Assembly (NCBI RefSeq): GCF_014652935.1
Contig: NZ_BMZT01000003.1
Span: 1 to 64,000 of the forward strand
Reading direction: 5' to 3'
Source: Luteimonas padinae
Lineage (GTDB): Bacteria; Pseudomonadota; Gammaproteobacteria; Xanthomonadales; Xanthomonadaceae
Length of the DNA stretch: 64,000 nucleotides
A model generated the notes under the pieces. That model saw nothing but the letters and a program-made list of their open reading frames with translations, was not told the DNA's origin and ran no database searches. The position numbers and the translations under genes were made by a program. Below, piece after piece: positions 34,116 to 44,075 of this stretch; the first letter of the stretch is position 1, and each line of letters begins with the position of its first letter.

Positions 34116-35972
34116 TCATTCAGGGCGGATCTTCTCCCCCAACCACCCCAGCGCCCCCTCGTAACGCGCCCACGCCGGTCGCAGCGCCTGCCGGTGCAGC
34201 CACGCATGGTCCGCGCCGCCATGCTGGATCCAGCCATCGCGCATTGCGGGCTTGCGCAGCCGCGCGGCCGCCAGCGCCGGTCCGAGCAGCGGCAGCGCCG
34301 CCAGTGCGTCGGCCAGCGCGGCGCGGGCCTCGGGTTCGCGCCCGAGCGCCAGCAGCGCAAGCGCATGCGCGTAGCCGAGCGAGCTGTCGTGCGGGTAGCG
34401 CTCGATCAGGGCCAGCGCGCGTGCGGGTTCGCCGTCGCGCAGCCACGCGGCGGCGAGCGCGCTGCGGTAGCCGTGGTTGTCGTGCGGGTTGAGCGCCAGC
34501 ATCCACTCCATGCGGGCCAGCGCGGCGGCGTCGGGCGGTTCCGGCGCGGCGGCGATGGCCTGGGCGAGGATTCGCAGCGCCGGGCGGTTGTCGTGGAAGG
34601 CCCAGGGGATCTCGCGCCCGGGTGCGGCCTCGGCATGCAGGCGCAGCAGGGCCTCGCCGCGGCCGGCCAGCGCCTGGCGCAGCGGCTCCAGCCCGACGCG
34701 GTGGATGGACGCGAGCGCCAGCAGCAGGTCGTCGATCACGGTGAAGCTGTGCCACAGCTCGGGCTGCGCGCGCAGCAGGTCGAGCCACGGCTGGGGTTCG
34801 TCCCAGGCGGGATGGTCGTCGTCCACGCTGAGGCCGGTGAGCATGGGGCTGGACGAGGGAAAGCTGTGCGTCCAGTCGGCGAGTGCGCCGGCCAGCGCCC
34901 GATCCGGCACCAGCACCACCGCATCCGCGGCCGGCCCGCTGACGCGGTGGCGCAGGGCCGGTGCCGGGGCGTGGTCGAGCAGGTGGGCGAGGGCCAGCAG
35001 GGTGTCGCTCTCGCCCGGCAGCCGGGCCATGGCGGCTTCGCCTTCGCGTGCGATCTGCTGCATCAGGCCGATCAGGTCGGCCAGGCCATCGGCATCCATG
35101 CGCTGCAGGCGGGCGGCCCAGAAGCGCGCGCGCTCGCGGGCCCGCGCCTCGTCGCCCTGCGACAGCAAGAGGATGACTTCGAGATGCGCCAGGGCGGGGG
35201 CGTCGGGCGCCTCGCGCTGGGCGGCGCGGAAGTGGCGCCAGGCGGTGTCGAGGTCGTCCGCATCGGCGGCGATGGTGGCCAGGCGCTGGTGTGCCGCGGA
35301 GCGCAGGCCGCGGTCGCCATGGGCCAGCGCGTGTTCGATCAGGCGCTTGCGCTTGCGCGGGTGGCCGAGGTCGAGCCAGACATCGAGCAGCAGGTCGAAC
35401 AGCGGTTCGTGCTCGACCGTCAGGGCGGCGCCGGCGCTGAACCAGGGTTCGAGCAGGGCTTCGGCCTCGCGCAGGCGGCCGGCCTCGCGCCAGGTGGCGG
35501 CGGCATGGGCCACGGCCAGGGGGTCGATCGCGCTGCCGGCCAGCTCGCGCCAGCGGCCGCGGGGCAGGGCGTCCAGCACCCAGGGCAGCAGGTTGACGCC
35601 CTCCAGGGCCCGGGTGCGCGGGGCCGACTGGCAGCACTGCTTGTACTTCCGGCCCGAGCCGCAGTCGCAGGGCTCGTTGCGGCCGGGCTCCGGCAGCGGG
35701 CGCTGGGCGAACCGCCGCTCCGGCAGGGGCGTGCGGGCGGCGATGTCACGCGCCAGCATGCGGGCAGCGGCCTGCTGCGTGGGGATCGGCTGTGCGGCCA
35801 GCGGTGGCATGGCCGCGGCCACCTCGGGCACAAGCGTGTCGGCCAGGGCGAACAGCTCGGGCGGCCGAACGCCGCGCACCAGGGCGCCGACGACGGTGGC
35901 GATGAAGGTCTCGAAGGCGGCCTGCGCGTTGGTGTCGGGTGCGGGGGCGTGGTCGTGGGAGTCGTGGGCCAT
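34116..35972 (-). CDS. SEC-C motif protein with TPR-like helical repeats
   Basis: A 618-residue protein. The zinc-binding SEC-C motif (GRNEPCDCGSGRKYKQCC, residues about 97-115) follows a helical lead that resembles the UPF0149/YecA neighbourhood. The rest is helical repeats with Ala/Leu pattern (LREAEALLEPWF, LDTAWRHFRAAQREAP). The start at 35972 (MAHDSHDH) is preferred over longer frames because these add unlikely basic sequence. Function is unknown; SEC-C is used for protein or ribosome contacts. Confidence 0.8.
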   Translation of the reverse strand: MAHDSHDHAPAPDTNAQAAFETFIATVVGALVRGVRPPELFALADTLVPEVAAAMPPLAAQPIPTQQAAARMLARDIAARTPLPERRFAQRPLPEPGRNEPCDCGSGRKYKQCCQSAPRTRALEGVNLLPWVLDALPRGRWRELAGSAIDPLAVAHAAATWREAGRLREAEALLEPWFSAGAALTVEHEPLFDLLLDVWLDLGHPRKRKRLIEHALAHGDRGLRSAAHQRLATIAADADDLDTAWRHFRAAQREAPDAPALAHLEVILLLSQGDEARARERARFWAARLQRMDADGLADLIGLMQQIAREGEAAMARLPGESDTLLALAHLLDHAPAPALRHRVSGPAADAVVLVPDRALAGALADWTHSFPSSSPMLTGLSVDDDHPAWDEPQPWLDLLRAQPELWHSFTVIDDLLLALASIHRVGLEPLRQALAGRGEALLRLHAEAAPGREIPWAFHDNRPALRILAQAIAAAPEPPDAAALARMEWMLALNPHDNHGYRSALAAAWLRDGEPARALALIERYPHDSSLGYAHALALLALGREPEARAALADALAALPLLGPALAAARLRKPAMRDGWIQHGGADHAWLHRQALRPAWARYEGALGWLGEKIRPE

Positions 35973-36118
35973 GCGGATGCGCGCTCGTGGGGGCTGTATT
36001 GTGAACGACGGCAGGCTGGGGTTGGCTGCGCGACGCGAAGACGCGAGGTCGCCCCTTTTCTCCACCTTCGCACCGCACTGGTTGCGAGAGGATCAATCGT
36101 CCCGGCAGGAGCGACCGC

Positions 36119-37042
36119 ATGTGCTACTCGGCCCTTGTCCACGCCGAAATCCGCAAACTCGAACGCACCCTCGGCGTCAGGATCGACCCGGACTGGTACG
36201 TCGAAGAGTTCTGGACGAAGAAGGGCAAGGACGCGGCGAAACGCCGCAAGATGCCCCGCGCCCTCGAACGCGAAGCCCTCGCGCTTGCGCCCGCGCCCGT
36301 CGCCGCCGCCATCCGCGCCGCCGACCAGGCCGAAATCGACCAGCTCACCCGGCTCGTCTTCGCCCAGCGCAAGCGCGTGGCCGACGCCGAGCGGGCGCTG
36401 CAGGTGCGCGAGACGAAGAAGGCGCGCGACGACGTCCGCATCGGTACCAACAAGGTGGAGGCTGCACTCCGGCGCCTGGATGAACTGCGCACGCCTCCCG
36501 CGCAGCCGGGCCTCGGCCGCATCTACCCCGGCTACTGGTGCCCGGTGGTGATCAAGGAGGCCGGCCGTTACGTCGCCCGCCTGATGCGCTACCAGTGCCG
36601 CCTGCCGGACTGGACCGAGGCCATCGAGCGCAAGTACCCGGGCACCTACAACGCCCGCCGGGACAACCTGGAGAAGTCATGGGGCCGCGTGTTCGGCCAC
36701 GGCCACGGGGTGATGGTGGCCGGCGCCTTCTACGAGCACGTCGACCGCGGCGGGCAGGACCAGGTCCTCGAGTTCCGCCCCAGCGACGGGCGCGACCTGA
36801 TCGCGGCCTGCCTGTGGACGCGCACCACTGAAGCCGATGGCAGCGAGCTGTACTCGTTCGCCGCGATCACCGACGAGCCGCCGCCGGAAGTGGCGGCCGC
36901 CGGGCATGACCGGTGCATCGTGCCGATCAAGGCGGAGCACCTGGACGCGTGGCTGTCGCCGGACGCGGGGAACCTTTCGGCGATGCACGCGATCCTGGAT
37001 GACCGGGACCGGCCGTATTACGAGCACCGCGAAGCCGCTTGA
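36119..37042 (+). CDS. SRAP (HMCES/YedK) family protein with a helical insertion
   Basis: SRAP proteins shield abasic sites in single-stranded DNA by a covalent link to Cys2. The 307 residues begin M-C-Y-S with Cys2 exposed after Met removal. They keep the core Asn in TYNARRDNL (about 180), the Glu in GAFYEHV (about 202) and the His in AGHDRCIVPI (about 262). Between strands 1 and 2 lies a charged, probably coiled-coil segment (residues about 45-125) that standard YedK lacks. FYEH replaces the common FYEW. It is divergent from the SEC-C gene. Confidence 0.85.
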   Translation: MCYSALVHAEIRKLERTLGVRIDPDWYVEEFWTKKGKDAAKRRKMPRALEREALALAPAPVAAAIRAADQAEIDQLTRLVFAQRKRVADAERALQVRETKKARDDVRIGTNKVEAALRRLDELRTPPAQPGLGRIYPGYWCPVVIKEAGRYVARLMRYQCRLPDWTEAIERKYPGTYNARRDNLEKSWGRVFGHGHGVMVAGAFYEHVDRGGQDQVLEFRPSDGRDLIAACLWTRTTEADGSELYSFAAITDEPPPEVAAAGHDRCIVPIKAEHLDAWLSPDAGNLSAMHAILDDRDRPYYEHREAA

Positions 37043-37167
37043 GCCGGTGCCTCCGGGCGTGGTGGCGATCGACGGGGCAGCGATCAGCAGCCGGACTGGC
37101 GGGACTGCCGCTTTGGCGTCGCTGCGCATCCGTTGCGTCAGGGTGCCGGAAGGGGGAGCAGCACTCG

Positions 37168-37257
37168 ATGCAGGCGAGGACGATCTGTATTGCAATGGTG
37201 GTGGTCGCGCTCGCCGGGTTGACGGCCTGCAAGCGAGGGGGCGGGGTGGTCGCCTGA
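37168..37257 (+). CDS. Candidate very small lipoprotein (29 residues)
   Basis: MQARTICIAMVVVALAGLTAC then KRGGGVVA: a signal peptide with lipobox L-T-A-C (Cys21) and an eight-residue mature tail. A GGGGGAG lies about 10 bases before the ATG at 37168. Tiny lipoproteins of this type exist, but chance is possible. The rest of the 37043-37396 gap holds nothing else I can support. Confidence 0.4.
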   Translation: MQARTICIAMVVVALAGLTACKRGGGVVA

Positions 37258-37396
37258 CGCCACCAGCGGCGGCGGTACGGGACTCCGGTCCGTTGTGGTC
37301 ATCTGCGGAACGATGAGTGGCGACAACTCTACTTTGTTCCGAGAGTGCGGACTCCACCTTGTTGGCGTGACGCAAACAACCCAGGAGTTCCACGCA

Positions 37397-37930
37397 ATGA
37401 ACAAGACCAACCTCCTCGCCGGTACCGTCCTTGCCGCCGCCCTCGGCGCGCTCTCCTTCGGCGCCCAGGCCGCCGAGCCCGTGGGCTGGTACGCCGGCGC
37501 CGGCGTCGGCCAGTCGATGGTCGACGAGTCCTTTGCCGACGACGAAGACACCGCGTTCCAGGGCTTCGGTGGCTACCAGTTCACCCCGTACTTCGGACTG
37601 GAAGCGGCCTACACCGACTTCGGCGACGTGGACGGCCGCGGCGGCCTCGGCCGCTTCGAAGCCGACACCATCTCCCTGACCGCCGTGGGCACGCTGCCCT
37701 TCACCGAGAACTTCTCGGGCTACGCCAAGGTCGGCTTCCACGACTGGGACGCCGAGCTGGGCGCCCCCGTGGTTGGCCGCGTGACCGACGACGGCACTGA
37801 CCCGACCTACGGCCTGGGGCTGCAGTACCGCTTCAACGACACCTTCGCGCTCCGCGGCGAGTACAGCCGCTTCGAGCTGGATGACGTGGACGTGGACCTG
37901 GCGCAGGTGCAGGTGCGGTTTGATTTCTGA
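37397..37930 (+). CDS. Outer-membrane beta-barrel protein (OmpA/OmpW-like, porin superfamily)
   Basis: A 177-residue precursor with signal peptide MNKTNLLAG ... AQAAEP. Eight alternating strands suit a small barrel (GWYAGAGVGQSM, FQGFGGYQFTPYFGLEAAY, YGLGLQYRF, FALRGEYSRFEL). It ends in VQVRFDF with the C-terminal Phe needed for barrel assembly. AGGAG lies 9 bases before the ATG at 37397. It is followed by a strong terminator. Confidence 0.85.
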   Translation: MNKTNLLAGTVLAAALGALSFGAQAAEPVGWYAGAGVGQSMVDESFADDEDTAFQGFGGYQFTPYFGLEAAYTDFGDVDGRGGLGRFEADTISLTAVGTLPFTENFSGYAKVGFHDWDAELGAPVVGRVTDDGTDPTYGLGLQYRFNDTFALRGEYSRFELDDVDVDLAQVQVRFDF

Positions 37931-37952
37931 TCCGCGCAGGATGCTGTAACGG

Positions 37953-37980
37953 AAACAGGCCGGGAATCCCGGCCTGTTTT
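37953..37980. terminator. Bidirectional terminator between the barrel gene and the DUF2058 gene
   Basis: AAACAGGCCGGG, loop AAT, CCCGGCCTGTTT then more T. The stem is perfect, with A-tract and T-tract on the two sides, so it should stop the two convergent genes. Confidence 0.85.
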
Positions 37981-37987
37981 GATTGCG

Positions 37988-38539
37988 TCACCACATCAGG
38001 TCGTCCGGCACCTTGAACTGCGCGTAGTACTCGTCATCCTCGGACGAGCCCGCCGGCGCCGCTTCGCCCGGCTGCCCATGATCCAGCACGATCCAATCCG
38101 GCACGCGCTCGCGCACCTTGTCGCCGGCGCCGCGCGGCAGCAGTTCGTATCGGTCGCCGAGGCGCGCGATCACCAGCGCGCCTGACGACAGCTTCTTCCG
38201 CAGGTCTTCGTTCACCAGCAGCGTCCGGATCGCGCCGTCGGCGCTGAAGCGATACTCGCTTTCGCCACTGCGCGGCACCTTCTTGTCGTGGATGATCTGC
38301 CGCGCCTGGGACTGGAGTTCGGCGTCGCGGGCCCTGGCCTTGCGGTCGGCCTCGAGGGCGCGGTCGCGTTCGATCTTGTCGAGGCGGGCGCGTTCGGCTT
38401 CGCGCTGGATCCCGGCGTCGGTCGGCGGGGCCTTGCCCTGGCGGGCCTTGGTCTGCTGGCGGGCGACTTCGGCGACCTTGGACTTCTTGGCCAGGCCGGC
38501 TTTCAGGAGTTGTTCCTGGAGGGGGTTGAGTTTGGCCAT
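37988..38539 (-). CDS. DUF2058 (YaiL-like) protein
   Basis: A 183-residue protein with the family start KLNPLQEQLLKAGLAKKSKV. A long charged helix follows (residues about 25-95, RQQTKARQGK then ERARLDKIERDRALEADRKAR, broken here for length). A C-terminal beta domain contains DWIVLDH and DDEYYAQFKVPDDLMW. The family is annotated as nucleoprotein/polynucleotide-associated with no firm role. It is convergent with the barrel gene. Confidence 0.88.
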   Translation of the reverse strand: MAKLNPLQEQLLKAGLAKKSKVAEVARQQTKARQGKAPPTDAGIQREAERARLDKIERDRALEADRKARARDAELQSQARQIIHDKKVPRSGESEYRFSADGAIRTLLVNEDLRKKLSSGALVIARLGDRYELLPRGAGDKVRERVPDWIVLDHGQPGEAAPAGSSEDDEYYAQFKVPDDLMW

Positions 38540-38592
38540 GGATGGTCGGGCGGCGGGAGGGGCGGACCATCATAGCGGTGGGGGGGACCGGG

Positions 38593-38617
38593 GTCGCAGC
38601 TTTAGCTGCTCCTACAG
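38593..38617 (-). repeat. Single REP-like palindrome
   Basis: GGTCGCAGCTTTAGCTGCTCC followed by TACA in reverse orientation, between the DUF2058 gene and the end of ligD. It matches the copies in the J-domain gene and lies just outside both coding regions. Confidence 0.75.
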
Positions 38618-38633
38618 GGAGGCGGCGCGGAGG

Positions 38634-41276
38634 TCAGGGGGAGGACCAGCGGGCGAGGTTCTGCTTGAGCTTGTCGATGTCGGCCCAGGGGTCCTTGCGG
38701 CGGCGTTTTAGCATCGCGGGAACGTCCTTGATGGTGTACGGGTCCGGGCGCTCGAGGTTCGACAGCGCGCTCCAGGCGATCGGCATCGCCACCGGCGCGC
38801 GCGGTCGGGCGCGCAGCGAGTACGAGGCCACGGCGGTGGCGCCGCGGCCGTTGCGCAGGTAGTCGACGAAGATGCGCTTGTTGCGCTTGGCCTTGGTGGC
38901 GGTGGCGACGAAGCGGTCGGGCTCGCTCTCGGCCAGCGCCTGGGCGAAGCCCTGGGCGAAGCGCTTGGTCAGGTCCCAGTCGCAGCCCGGATTGAGCGGC
39001 ACCACGACGTGCAGGCCCTTGCCGCCGGAGACGCGCAGGAAGGATTCGAGTTCGGCCTGCAGCAGCAGGCGGCGGATGTGGGTGGCGGCGGCCTTGACCT
39101 CGGTGAAGGGCACGCCGGGGCCGGGGTCGAGGTCGAAGATGACGCGGTCGGCGGTGTCAGGCGTGTCGGCGTGGGCGCCCCAGGGGTGGAACTCCAGCGC
39201 GTTGAACTGCACCAGTTCCAGCAGGCCGGCGGTGTCCTCGATCACCAGGTAGTCGGCGTTGATGCCGCTTTCCTCCTTCAGGCGCTGCGTGGACACCAGT
39301 TCCAGTCCCGCGGTGAGGTGCTTCTGGAAGAAGCAGGGTTTGTCGGTGCCCGACGGGCATCGGATGATCGAGACCGGCCGACCCTGCACCTCGGGCAGCA
39401 GGTGGTCCATGACCGCGGTGTAGTAGTTCCAGACGTCCTGCTTGGTGGCGCGGATGTCGGCGTAGAGGATCTTGGTGGGGCTGGAGAGGGCGGGGGGCTG
39501 GCGGTCCGGGCGCGCTTTCGACGCGCGTGGCGCCGCCTTCTTCGCAGCCGCCTTCGAAGCATTTTTCGCGGAGGCCGATTTCGCGGCCTTCTTCGTCGCC
39601 TTCTTCGTCGTCGCTGCCGCCGATGTCTTCGTCGCCTTCTTCGCAGCCTTCTTAGCGGCCATCGGCCTCTCCTCCGTCGTTCCGCGGTCGCTGTCCGCCA
39701 GGTCCGCCACGTCCTTGTCCCGCCGCAACGCCTTCAGCGACGGCTGCCGCAGCAGCTGCTGCCGCCCGATGCCGCGGAAGAACACTTCGACCACGAACTT
39801 CGGCGCGAACCAGGTCGCCGTGCGCAGGTCGGTGTCGGTGGTGCCGACGTGGGCGGTGGGCTGCCTGGCGCCGCGCTTCGGCAGCCTGGCGGTGACCTCG
39901 GCCATCAGCCTGTCGTTGAAGCCGCTGCCCACGCGGCCGACGTACCGCCAGCCGTGCTCGGCATCGGGCTTCGCCAGCAGCAGCGAACCGAACCCGGTGC
40001 GGCTGCCCTTGGGCGCGGTGTAGCCGACGACGGCGAACTCGTCGCTGGCCAGCTGCTTGGTCTTGCGCCAATCGTCGCTGCGGCCGGGATGGTATGGGCG
40101 GTCGGCGCGCTTGGAGATGATGCCCTCGAAATCGTTCTGGCCCGCCAGTTCGAACGCGGCCTCGCCGTCGCCCACGGTGTGCGAGCTGTAAGCGAGGTGC
40201 CCGGTGGCGCCGGCCAGCAGCGACTGCAGCAGTGCCTTTCGCTCCACCAGCGGGGCGCCGGAGACGTCCACGCCGTCGATGTGCAGCAGGTCGAACAGCG
40301 CGTAGGCCAGGCTGCCCTGGCGCTCGCCGGAGAGCGTGGCCTGCAGCATGTTGAAGTCGTCCCTGGTGCCGCCGCCGGCGATCAGTTCGCCGTCGAGGGC
40401 GCCGGATTCCAGCCGCAGGGATTCGATGGCGGCGCGGATCTCGGGCAGCTTCTCCGTCCACTCCAGCGCGTTGCGCGACCACAGCCGCACATCGCCCTTC
40501 GCGATCGTGGCCAGGATTCGGTAGCCGTCCCATTTGATCTCGTGCAGCCACTGCTCGCCTTCGGGCGGGCTTTCGTGGAGCTTGGCCAGCTGCGGCTCGA
40601 AGGGCCCGTCGGGGGCCTTGGCCTTCTTCGCGCCGGTGAGCGCGAGCGCCTTCTTCGCCCAGTCCTTGCGACGGCCCTTGCGCACCGGCACGGTGGCCAG
40701 CTTTTTCCTGACCGCCTTGCCGGCGCCGGCGCGCTTGAGGTCGGCGGCCGGCGGCGCGGTCACGTCGGCCAGCAGGTCGTCGGCTTCGAGCGTGCCCGCC
40801 CAGGCATCCTTGTCCTTGAACAGCAGCCACTGCGGCTGCTTCGCCGGCTTGCCCGAGCGCACCAGGTGCCAGCCGCCCTTGAGCTTGTCGCCGAAGAGTT
40901 CGAAGCGGAGATGCCCCTTCGCCAGCTGCGCCTCGGGATCGCCGTCGGTGGACCACACGCCGTGGTCGAAGCGGGCGACGTGCCCGCCGCCGTACTCGCC
41001 CTTCGGGATCTCGCCTTCGAAGCCGGCGTAGTCGACCGGGTGGTCCTCGACCTCGACCGCCATGCGCTTCACGGCGGGGTCGTAGCTCGGGCCCTTGGGC
41101 ACCGCCCAGCTCTTGAGCGCGTCGCCCACCTGCAGCCGGAAGTCGTAGTGGCGGCGGCTGGCGTGGTGCAGCTGGACGACGAAGATCGCGCGCTGGCCGC
41201 GCGGCAGCGGCTTGCCCGGCTCGGGTTCGCGGGTCTTGTCGAAGCTGCGCTTGCGGCGGTATTCGACCAGGCTCAT
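38634..41276 (-). CDS. ligD: Multifunctional ATP-dependent DNA ligase D
   Basis: Non-homologous end-joining enzyme with three activities in 880 residues. The 3'-phosphoesterase comes first (HHASRRHYDFRLQV, KGEYGGG, residues about 35-150). The ATP ligase follows, with nucleotidyl lysine in EIKWDGYR near residue 245 and a C-terminal part containing SDDWRKTK. The primase/polymerase comes last (VIFDLDPGPGV near 714 and GKGLHVVVPL). Ligase and polymerase are joined by a Lys/Ala repeat linker (about 540-605, KKAAKKATK style) that may bind DNA. The start at 41276 (MSLVEYRRKRSFDKT) is the family start. Its Ku partner is not in this window. The photolyase lies 60 bases upstream. Confidence 0.95.
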   Translation of the reverse strand: MSLVEYRRKRSFDKTREPEPGKPLPRGQRAIFVVQLHHASRRHYDFRLQVGDALKSWAVPKGPSYDPAVKRMAVEVEDHPVDYAGFEGEIPKGEYGGGHVARFDHGVWSTDGDPEAQLAKGHLRFELFGDKLKGGWHLVRSGKPAKQPQWLLFKDKDAWAGTLEADDLLADVTAPPAADLKRAGAGKAVRKKLATVPVRKGRRKDWAKKALALTGAKKAKAPDGPFEPQLAKLHESPPEGEQWLHEIKWDGYRILATIAKGDVRLWSRNALEWTEKLPEIRAAIESLRLESGALDGELIAGGGTRDDFNMLQATLSGERQGSLAYALFDLLHIDGVDVSGAPLVERKALLQSLLAGATGHLAYSSHTVGDGEAAFELAGQNDFEGIISKRADRPYHPGRSDDWRKTKQLASDEFAVVGYTAPKGSRTGFGSLLLAKPDAEHGWRYVGRVGSGFNDRLMAEVTARLPKRGARQPTAHVGTTDTDLRTATWFAPKFVVEVFFRGIGRQQLLRQPSLKALRRDKDVADLADSDRGTTEERPMAAKKAAKKATKTSAAATTKKATKKAAKSASAKNASKAAAKKAAPRASKARPDRQPPALSSPTKILYADIRATKQDVWNYYTAVMDHLLPEVQGRPVSIIRCPSGTDKPCFFQKHLTAGLELVSTQRLKEESGINADYLVIEDTAGLLELVQFNALEFHPWGAHADTPDTADRVIFDLDPGPGVPFTEVKAAATHIRRLLLQAELESFLRVSGGKGLHVVVPLNPGCDWDLTKRFAQGFAQALAESEPDRFVATATKAKRNKRIFVDYLRNGRGATAVASYSLRARPRAPVAMPIAWSALSNLERPDPYTIKDVPAMLKRRRKDPWADIDKLKQNLARWSSP

Positions 41277-41336
41277 GCGGCGGCACCTGCGTGCGGGCGG
41301 GCCCCCCACCTTCCCGCCGCCGCCGTGAACGGCCGG

Positions 41337-42764
41337 TCAGTCCAGCGGGTCGGCCACCGGCACACGGATGCGCTTCAGGGCCTCGAGCGCGGAGGCGCGG
41401 CCTTCGGCGAGGTCGACGATGGGGCGCGCGGGATACAGGCCCGTCGGCCGCGAGCCGGTCGGGACCTCCCAGGGCGCATGGCGGGCCTTGGACGGCAGCT
41501 CGCGCAGCTCCGGCACCCAGCACGCGATGTACTCGCCCGCGGGATCGAACTTCCGCGCCTGCAGCACCGGGTTGAAGATGCGGAAATAGGGCGCGGCGTC
41601 GACGCCGGTGCCGGCCACCCACTGCCAGCCCTGGGTGTTGTTGGCGAGGTCGGCGTCGACCAGCTGGTCCCAGAACCAGCGCGCGCCGTGCAGCCAGTGC
41701 AGGCGCAGGTGCTTGGTCAGGTAGCTGGCCACCACCATGCGCACGCGGTTGTGCATCCAGCCGGTGGCCTGCATCTCGCGCATGCCGGCATCGACGATGG
41801 GCACGCCGGTGCGGCCGCGCTGCCAGGCGCGCAGCAGGGCGGGATCGACCGCCGACCAGGCGAAATCGTCGAAGCGGGCGTTGAAGTTCGCGTCCTGCGT
41901 GTGCGGGAAGTGGTGCAGCACGTGCACGGCGAACTCGCGCCAGGCGAGCTCGCGCACGAAGGCCGCGCGCGCTTCGACGGGGCCGGCCTCCTGCAGTGCA
42001 TGGACGATGCGCCAGGGCGAGATCTCGCCGAAGTGGAGGTGCGGCGACAGGCGCGAGGTCAGGCGCCGGGCGGGATGGTCGCGGCCGCGGGGGTAGTCGT
42101 GGAGGCCGTCGGCGATGAAGGCCTGCAGCGCGGCGTCGGCGCCGGCTTCGCCTGGCGTCCAGTGCGCCCAGAAGCCGGCGTCCCAGCGGATGTCGGGCGC
42201 CAGGCCGAGGGCATCGAGCGTCGTCTCGCCGGGCAGGGGGGAGAACGTCGGCAGCAGGTCGGGCGCGGGCACGGGCGCCGGCGGCGACCAGGCGCGGCGC
42301 GCGGCGTTCCAGAACGGGGTGAAGACGCGGAAAGGGTCGCCGGCCTTCGTCTCCAGCTGCCAGGGTTCGAACAGCAGGTGCGCGTTCCAGGCGTCGGCGC
42401 GCAGGCCGCGGGCGCGCAGCGCGCGGCGAACGGCCTCGTCGCGCCGGGCCGCGGCGGGCTCATGGCAGCGGCTCCAGTACACGGCCGCGGCCTCGGTGGC
42501 GGTGGTGATGGCCTTGAGCGTCGCCAGGCTGTCACCGGCGAACACGTGCAGGCGCGAGCCGCGGGCACGCAGCGCGGCGTCGAGCGCGGCCAGCGAGCGG
42601 TGCCGCCAGGCGTTCGAGGCCGCGCCCGGCGCCCATTCGCCCTCCTCGTGGGGCGCGTGGATGTACACCGGGAGCGGGGCGAAGCCGGCGCGATGGGCCG
42701 CCTGCAGGCCGGGATGGTCCTGCAGGCGGAGGTCGTCGCGGAACCAGATGACGGCGGTGGGCAT
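41337..42764 (-). CDS. phrB: Deoxyribodipyrimidine photolyase (class I CPD)
   Basis: Light-driven repair of cyclobutane pyrimidine dimers. The 475 residues begin [17 protein letters not shown]. The FAD domain shows [50 protein letters not shown] (split: [12 protein letters not shown] and TGWMHNR) and [13 protein letters not shown]. Length and motifs fit E. coli PhrB. It is probably co-transcribed with ligD, giving a small repair block. Confidence 0.95.
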   Translation of the reverse strand: MPTAVIWFRDDLRLQDHPGLQAAHRAGFAPLPVYIHAPHEEGEWAPGAASNAWRHRSLAALDAALRARGSRLHVFAGDSLATLKAITTATEAAAVYWSRCHEPAAARRDEAVRRALRARGLRADAWNAHLLFEPWQLETKAGDPFRVFTPFWNAARRAWSPPAPVPAPDLLPTFSPLPGETTLDALGLAPDIRWDAGFWAHWTPGEAGADAALQAFIADGLHDYPRGRDHPARRLTSRLSPHLHFGEISPWRIVHALQEAGPVEARAAFVRELAWREFAVHVLHHFPHTQDANFNARFDDFAWSAVDPALLRAWQRGRTGVPIVDAGMREMQATGWMHNRVRMVVASYLTKHLRLHWLHGARWFWDQLVDADLANNTQGWQWVAGTGVDAAPYFRIFNPVLQARKFDPAGEYIACWVPELRELPSKARHAPWEVPTGSRPTGLYPARPIVDLAEGRASALEALKRIRVPVADPLD

Positions 42765-42853
42765 GGAGGGGCACCTTACCTGACGCCGGACTCACGCCGG
42801 CGCGCAGAGGATGGTCCGTCCCGGCCCCGTGCGGGCGCGATCAAGGACATCCA

Positions 42854-44017
42854 ATGCGAGCACTCACCTGGCAGGGCGCGCGCGACGTGCGCGTCGAGAC
42901 AGTTCCCGATCCGGCCCTGGTGGCGGCGGACGACATCATCCTGCGCGTCACCGCCACCGCGATCTGCGGCTCGGACCTGCACATCTACCGCGGCAAGATC
43001 CCGACGATGGAGGATGGCGACATCCTCGGCCACGAGTTCATGGGCATCGTCGAGGACGCGGGCCCGGCGGTGACGCGCGTGAAGCGCGGCGACCGCGTGG
43101 TGATCCCGTTCGTGATCGCCTGCGGCCAGTGCTTCCACTGCCTGTTGAACGAGTACGCCGCCTGCGAGACCACCAACACCGGCCGTGGCGCCATCCTCAA
43201 CGCCAAGATGATCAAGCCGCCGGCGGCGCTGTTCGGCTACAGCCGGATGTACGGCGGCGTGCCCGGTGGCCAGGCCGAGCTGGTGCGCGTGCCGCAGGCC
43301 AACGTCGGCCCGCTGGTGGTGCCCGACGTGCTGTCGGACGAACAGGTGTTGTTCCTCTCCGACATCCTGCCCACCGGCTACCAGGCGGTCATCAACGCCG
43401 GCGTGGAGCCGGGATCGTCGCTGGCGATCTTCGGCGCCGGACCGGTGGGCCTCATGGCTGCGGCCTGCGCGCGCATGCTTGGCGCCGAAACCATCTTCAT
43501 GGTCGACGAGAACGCGCACCGGCTGGAGTTCGCGCGCAAGACCTACGGGATCATCCCGATCAACTTCGACCAGGTGGACGACCCGGCAGGAGCGATCGTG
43601 GAGGCGACCGCCGGCCGCGGCGTGGACGCGACAGTCGAGGCCGTGGGCTTCGAGGCCAAGGGCAGCGTCACCGAGACGGTGATGACCAACCTCAAGCTGG
43701 AAGGCTCCAGCGGCAAGGCCATCCGCCAGGCGATCGCGGCCACGCGCCGCGGCGGTACGGTGAGCGTGCCGGGGGTGTATGCCGGCTTCATCCACGGATT
43801 CCTGTTCGGCGATGCCTTCGACAAGGGCCTGACGTTCAAGATGGGGCAGACCCACGTGCAGCGCTTCATGCCCGAACTGCTGGAGGCGGTCGGCGAGGGC
43901 CGGCTGGCGCCGGAGGTGATCATCTCCCACCGCATGAAGCTGGCCGACGCCGCGAAGGGCTACGAGATGTTCAACGCCCAGGACGACGACTGCCGCAAGG
44001 TGGTGCTGACGCCGTGA
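42854..44017 (+). CDS. Zinc-dependent alcohol/formaldehyde dehydrogenase-like protein
   Basis: A 387-residue medium-chain dehydrogenase. Catalytic zinc ligands are seen in [12 protein letters not shown] (Cys38) and LGHEFMG (His about 61). The structural-zinc loop is [15 protein letters not shown], and the NAD loop is [11 protein letters not shown] (about 200). The layout resembles glutathione-independent formaldehyde dehydrogenases and L-threonine dehydrogenase-like enzymes. The substrate cannot be told from sequence. It is divergent from the photolyase. Confidence 0.85.
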   Translation: MRALTWQGARDVRVETVPDPALVAADDIILRVTATAICGSDLHIYRGKIPTMEDGDILGHEFMGIVEDAGPAVTRVKRGDRVVIPFVIACGQCFHCLLNEYAACETTNTGRGAILNAKMIKPPAALFGYSRMYGGVPGGQAELVRVPQANVGPLVVPDVLSDEQVLFLSDILPTGYQAVINAGVEPGSSLAIFGAGPVGLMAAACARMLGAETIFMVDENAHRLEFARKTYGIIPINFDQVDDPAGAIVEATAGRGVDATVEAVGFEAKGSVTETVMTNLKLEGSSGKAIRQAIAATRRGGTVSVPGVYAGFIHGFLFGDAFDKGLTFKMGQTHVQRFMPELLEAVGEGRLAPEVIISHRMKLADAAKGYEMFNAQDDDCRKVVLTP

Positions 44018-44075
44018 GGCCGGTGGAACCGGGGCAGGGGCGGTATCATGCCGCCCTGTCTTCCGGAGTCACGCA

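Noticed and set aside
39500..39660. Repetitive GCCTTCTT-type units that might be a CRISPR or microsatellite
   Set aside because: The units encode the Lys/Ala linker of LigD on the minus strand. There are no regular spacers.
38634..41276. Complete two-gene NHEJ operon
   Set aside because: No Ku homologue is present within the window on either strand, so only LigD can be claimed.
39009..43073. Antisense open frame of 1354 codons opposite ligD and the photolyase
   Set aside because: It spans two well-supported genes on the other strand and shows no recognisable motif.
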